This document shows positions 15,686 to 19,051 of a stretch of DNA of 19,051 nt, piece by piece. A program made the translations under genes and the position numbers. The notes beneath the pieces were generated by a model. It made no database searches and was not told the DNA's origin. It saw nothing but the letters and a program-made list of their open reading frames with translations. The first letter of the stretch is position 1; the number at the start of each line of letters is the position of its first letter. The DNA comes from a bacterium (GTDB taxonomy: Bacteria; AUK180): contig JAGGYO010000066.1 of assembly GCA_021162505.1 (NCBI GenBank), positions 1 through 19,051 on the forward strand, in the 5' to 3' direction.

Positions 15686-17061
15686 TGTTTTTAGGAATTA
15701 AAAACCTTCATTTTATAGGAATTGGCGGTATTGGAATGAGCGGGTTGGCGGAGATCCTGCATAATCTTGGTTTCTCTGTTTCCGGGTCAGACATTCAATC
15801 ATCACCTATTACAGAACATCTTTCAAAATTAGGTATTGAAGTCCACCTTGGGCATAAAAAAGAAAATATCGGGGAAAATATCGAGATCATTGTTTATTCC
15901 TCTGCAATAAATGCTGATAATGCTGAGATCATTGAGGCAAAAAATAGAGGTATCCCAATTATTAAACGAGCAGAGATCCTTGCTGAATTAATGAGGATCA
16001 AGGACGGTATCGCCATTGCAGGATCCCATGGTAAATCGTCAACCACTGCTCTTTGCGGAAAGGTCCTCATCGATACCCAGATGGATCCCACTATTATCGT
16101 TGGCGGAAGGTTTGATTATATTCAGGGAAATGCAAAACTTGGCAAGGGTAAATTTCTGGTAGCAGAGGCAGATGAATCCGATAGGTCATTCATGTTCCTT
16201 GCTCCCATCATTGCCATAATCACATCCATTGACAATGACCATCTTGATAATTATGATAATTCCATGGTTAAATTAATCGAGCATTTTATTCGTTTCATAA
16301 ATAAAGTTCCATTCTTCGGTTTTTCCATTATATGTCTGGATGATGAAAACATACAAAAGATCATCCCCAGGATAAAATCAAAATATTATACTTACGGCTT
16401 GAAGAACAATGCAGATTATTATGCAAAGAATATAGTATTTCAGCATGGAAAAACAGAATATGATGTTTTTTATAAAGATAATAAATTGGGCAAGTTCCAA
16501 ATTCCATATCCTGGAATACATTATGTTCTGAATTCTTTAGCGGTAATTGCTCTATCCCATAGATTGGGCTTGGACCTCAAAAAGGTTAAATCATCCATAA
16601 AAAAATATTCCGGTTTATCTCGAAGAATGGAGTTCATGGGACATTTGAACGGAGCACCGGTCTACAATGATTACGGCCATCATCCTACCGAAATAAAGAT
16701 AACGCTGGAATCCTTTGCAAAAATAAAAACCGGTCGGCTGATCACCATTTTTCAACCTCATCGTTATACACGGACAAAAACATTATTGGAAGAATTTGCA
16801 ACATCTTTTTACGCATCGGATATTGCTTTCATTGCAGATATATACCCCGCTTCGGAAAAACCCATTAAAGGAATCAATTCAGAGCTTTTATTGACTAAAA
16901 TGCAGGAACATGGCTATTTGAACGGAACTTATCTTAATAAAAAGAAATTAAGGGATGAATTGGATAAATTGAATATCGACAAAAATGATATTGTCCTTTT
17001 CCTTGGTGCAGGCAATTACTATTTGAAAGGATATGAATTATTAGATGAAAATAAAGAATAA
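15685..17061 (+). CDS. murC: UDP-MurNAc:L-alanine ligase MurC
   Basis: First Mur ligase, joining L-Ala to UDP-MurNAc with ATP. N-terminal nucleotide-binding motif HFIGIGGIGMSGLAEIL; ATP loop GSHGKSST at residues 113-120 (commonly GTHGKTTT, conservative changes); EADESD, then SIDNDHLDNY, in the central domain; YNDYGHHPTEI and FQPHRYTRT in the C-terminal part are MurC-specific. Length 458 is usual. GAGGAG at 15673-15678 precedes the ATG by 6 nt. The gene overlaps murG by 1 nt and murB by 17 nt. Confidence 0.97.
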   Translation: MFLGIKNLHFIGIGGIGMSGLAEILHNLGFSVSGSDIQSSPITEHLSKLGIEVHLGHKKENIGENIEIIVYSSAINADNAEIIEAKNRGIPIIKRAEILAELMRIKDGIAIAGSHGKSSTTALCGKVLIDTQMDPTIIVGGRFDYIQGNAKLGKGKFLVAEADESDRSFMFLAPIIAIITSIDNDHLDNYDNSMVKLIEHFIRFINKVPFFGFSIICLDDENIQKIIPRIKSKYYTYGLKNNADYYAKNIVFQHGKTEYDVFYKDNKLGKFQIPYPGIHYVLNSLAVIALSHRLGLDLKKVKSSIKKYSGLSRRMEFMGHLNGAPVYNDYGHHPTEIKITLESFAKIKTGRLITIFQPHRYTRTKTLLEEFATSFYASDIAFIADIYPASEKPIKGINSELLLTKMQEHGYLNGTYLNKKKLRDELDKLNIDKNDIVLFLGAGNYYLKGYELLDENKE

Positions 17062-17869
17062 TATTGACCTTAGACCTTATTCATCAATGGGTATCAAGAG
17101 TACTGGAAAAATAATGTACTCTCCCGAAACCCTTAATGAGGTAAAAGATCTGTTAAGAGATCTCAAAAATCCTTTTATTCTCGGCGGTGGTAGTAATACG
17201 GTTTTTTCAGAATATATTAAAAGACCTATTATTAATACTGCATTATTGGACAATATAAACATTAAGGGTAATTCAATTAATATGCAATGCGGTGTATCCA
17301 ATGCCAAATTATTGGAAATTGCTTTGAGATATAGATATGGTGATCTTTTGTCCATTTATGGTATCCCGGGAACAATAGGAGGGGCTGTAAAGGGAAATGT
17401 TTCTCTATTTAGGGATATGTCCCTTTTCAATGTTATTAAAAATGTCCTTACTATTGATAAGAACGGAAATTCAAAGAATTTAACAAAATTCAAGGCAAAA
17501 TATAGAGACAGCAATATAGATGATTTTATTTTTGAAATAAATATGGAATTGGAACCTAATAAAAAGGGATTTGATGAACTATTTAAAAAGGTGAAAGCCA
17601 TAAGAGAGAGACAACCTAAGGGCAAAAGTTCCGGCTCCATGTTCAAGAACCCCGAGGGGACTTATGCAGGGTATCTTATTGATCAATGCGGTTTAAAAGG
17701 GAGTATCGTAGGAGGTATGAAAATTAGTGAAGGGCATGGTAATTTTTTCATTAATTTCAGTAATGGCAGTTACACAGACCTTATGGAATTGATAAAATCA
17801 GCTAAAAGATGTGTTCATGAAAGATTCAATATTGAATTGGAATTGGAGGTAAAAATTGTTGCAGAGTAA
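17045..17869 (+). CDS. murB: UDP-N-acetylenolpyruvoylglucosamine reductase MurB
   Basis: FAD and NADPH-dependent reductase making UDP-MurNAc, the substrate of MurC. Seen: FAD loop GGGSNTVF (47-54), GIPGTIGGAV (106-115), YRDS with the conserved Arg, GSMFKNP with the proton-donor serine at S198, HGNFFIN, and the C-terminal ELELEVKIV carrying the conserved Glu. The short form lacking the extra E. coli loop matches type II MurB, but 274 residues is short even for that class and the usual N-A-G-A-Y-G block after GGA is replaced by KGNVSLFRD. Probably active. Overlaps murC by 17 nt and ddl by 14 nt; position between murC and ddl is common in many phyla. Confidence 0.92.
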   Translation: MKIKNNIDLRPYSSMGIKSTGKIMYSPETLNEVKDLLRDLKNPFILGGGSNTVFSEYIKRPIINTALLDNINIKGNSINMQCGVSNAKLLEIALRYRYGDLLSIYGIPGTIGGAVKGNVSLFRDMSLFNVIKNVLTIDKNGNSKNLTKFKAKYRDSNIDDFIFEINMELEPNKKGFDELFKKVKAIRERQPKGKSSGSMFKNPEGTYAGYLIDQCGLKGSIVGGMKISEGHGNFFINFSNGSYTDLMELIKSAKRCVHERFNIELELEVKIVAE

Positions 17870-18782
17870 AAAGATCCTTATTATAATGGGTGGAACCTCA
17901 TCCGAAAGAGATGTCTCTTTGAGAAGCGGAGAAAATGTGTACGGGGCGTTGAAAAGAAAGGGTCATAATATTATAAAATATGATTTCAAGGGAGATATTA
18001 GAGAACTTTTCTCATTGAATTATGATATTGCCTTTAATATCATTCACGGCGGTGAAGGAGAAGACGGAAAATTGTCGGGTTTCTTTGAAATGGCTCATAA
18101 AATGTTCATTGGAAGCGATGAAAATACACAAGCAATTACTTTGGAAAAGCATTTCTGTCAACCCTTAATAAAAAGTTTCGGATTGAATATTCCGCAATAT
18201 ATCACTATTTTCAAAGGAGATGATTATAAAGAAAAATTGAAAGAATTTATAAAAAATACGGGGAAAGTCATTTTGAAACCGTCTTCTGAGGGATCAAGTG
18301 TAGGACTTTTGATCACCGATAATTATGAAAAAGCTCTGGAACATGTGAAAAAGAACCTTATGGATTATAATGTTCTAATTTGTGAAGAGTACATTAAAGG
18401 CGTTGAGTTGACGGTAGGAATGATTGGACGAGGAAATAATATTAAGATATTCACACCATTGGAGATCAGAGCAAAAAAGAAATTTTATAATTATGAAGCA
18501 AAATATACACCAGGAGCAACAGATTTCATTATTCCTCCTGAGATCAACCCCAAATTCATTGAGAGAGCGAAAAGTGAGGCGAATATAATATTTAAAAATT
18601 TTAATATAAAAGATTTTGCGCGGGCGGACTGCATTCTATACAATAACAAGCTCTTTTGGCATGATGTTAATACGGTTCCGGGAATGACGAATTTATCCGA
18701 TCTGCCTCAAATGGCAGCGTATGAGGGAATTGATTTTGATGATCTGGTTGAAAGGATCGTTTTAGGAGCAATGGAAATATGA
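17856..18782 (+). CDS. ddl: D-alanine-D-alanine ligase Ddl, TTG start
   Basis: ATP-grasp ligase making D-Ala-D-Ala for MurF. GGTSSERDVSLRSG (Glu17) opens the protein; IHGGEGEDGKLSG, KPSSEGSSVGL, EEYIKGVELTVG, NYEAKYTPG (Tyr as in D-Ala-adding, not D-lactate-adding, enzymes) and ARADCILYNN follow. The metal site near the end reads HDVNTVPGMT: Asp at 270 replaces the Glu of the family's ExN motif, while N272 is kept. No ATG fits; GGAGG at 17845-17849 lies 6 nt before TTG 17856 and 9 nt before TTG 17859, so one of these starts it. Overlaps murB by 14 nt and ftsQ by 4 nt. Length 308 is normal. Confidence 0.95.
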   Translation: MLQSKKILIIMGGTSSERDVSLRSGENVYGALKRKGHNIIKYDFKGDIRELFSLNYDIAFNIIHGGEGEDGKLSGFFEMAHKMFIGSDENTQAITLEKHFCQPLIKSFGLNIPQYITIFKGDDYKEKLKEFIKNTGKVILKPSSEGSSVGLLITDNYEKALEHVKKNLMDYNVLICEEYIKGVELTVGMIGRGNNIKIFTPLEIRAKKKFYNYEAKYTPGATDFIIPPEINPKFIERAKSEANIIFKNFNIKDFARADCILYNNKLFWHDVNTVPGMTNLSDLPQMAAYEGIDFDDLVERIVLGAMEI

Positions 18783-19051
18783 GAAGATATTTCTTTTTAT
18801 TCTTACTCATTTTGATCCTCTCCGGATGCAGAAAGAATTTCATCATATCAAAAATAGAGATAAAAGGAATTAAACATTCCAGTAGGGCAAAGATTAAAAA
18901 TATTCTCCAAAAATTACAAGGGAAGAACCTTCTTTTTTTCAGAAGCAAAAACATTATCAATGAAATAAAAAAAATAGATTTTATAAAAAATGTTGAATAT
19001 CAAAAAACAGTTCCCAATATTTTAAAAATAAATATCGTTGAATATCATATC
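18779..19051 (+). CDS. ftsQ: FtsQ/DivIB-like division protein, partial (5' part), with lipoprotein-type signal
   Basis: The first 91 codons are in the window and run off its end. After the signal region, residues about 24-91 form a POTRA-like domain: ISKIEIKGIKHSSRAKIKNIL, a Gly in KLQGKNLLFF, then IDFIKNVEYQKTVPNILKINIVEY, matching the pattern seen in FtsQ. Position directly after ddl is where ftsQ normally sits, ahead of ftsA and ftsZ. The N-terminus is MRR, then only about a dozen hydrophobic residues, then LSGC with Cys at 17 followed by R-K: a lipobox, where FtsQ normally has a cytoplasmic tail and a full transmembrane helix. AGGAG lies 10 nt before the ATG, which overlaps the ddl stop as ATGA. 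FtsQ identity is likely; lipid anchoring is inferred. Confidence 0.85.
   Translation, partial: MRRYFFLFLLILILSGCRKNFIISKIEIKGIKHSSRAKIKNILQKLQGKNLLFFRSKNIINEIKKIDFIKNVEYQKTVPNILKINIVEYHI

Overview
The window is AT-rich bacterial chromosome with dense coding and short Shine-Dalgarno-led genes. It splits at a divergent intergenic region at about 4912-5150. The right-hand 14 kb is a near-complete division and cell wall (dcw) cluster in the ancestral order: mraZ, rsmH, ftsL-like, ftsI, murE, murF, mraY, murD, ftsW, murG, murC, murB, ddl and the start of ftsQ, which runs off the window end. MurE carries the DNPR motif typical of meso-diaminopimelate-adding enzymes, so a DAP-type peptidoglycan is likely. 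No marker fixes the phylum. The very low GC, the class III cyclase, the PilZ protein and lipoyl synthase suggest a free-living, probably diderm lineage rather than a reduced symbiont, but this is inference.

Left part, minus strand. A gene for a large membrane protein (about five membrane segments, a helical middle and a C-terminal beta-propeller) leads a tight operon with lipA (lipoyl synthase), a PilZ-domain protein and udk (uridine kinase). Gaps are 2 nt, 1 nt and a 4-nt overlap. About 165 bp further on, a stand-alone class III nucleotidyl cyclase gene has its own good promoter (TTGAAA-17-TACAAT), with a perfect 24-bp palindrome just upstream.

Divergent region. Going rightward it holds three 11-nt-phased TAGTAT copies near the membrane-protein gene, then a MraZ box (three GTGGGA copies at 10-nt steps plus a GTGGGG). 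The last copy sits between the -35 and -10 of a strong promoter (TTGGCA-18-TATAAT). The leader RNA contains a possible 27-codon ORF overlapping the mraZ start.

Right part, plus strand. From mraZ to ftsQ every junction overlaps or abuts, so the cluster is almost certainly one transcript under MraZ control. MurC, MurD, MurE and MurF build UDP-MurNAc-pentapeptide (MurB makes UDP-MurNAc, Ddl makes D-Ala-D-Ala). MraY and MurG make lipid II. FtsW and FtsI polymerise and cross-link septal wall. FtsL and FtsQ are division scaffold proteins.

The most unusual observation is that FtsQ starts with a textbook lipoprotein signal (MRR, a short hydrophobic core, LSGC) instead of a cytoplasmic tail plus full transmembrane helix. 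Other points of interest are the uncharacterised membrane/propeller protein, the cyclase palindrome, the candidate leader peptide, and several unusual residues in Ddl, MurB, MurG and the cyclase.
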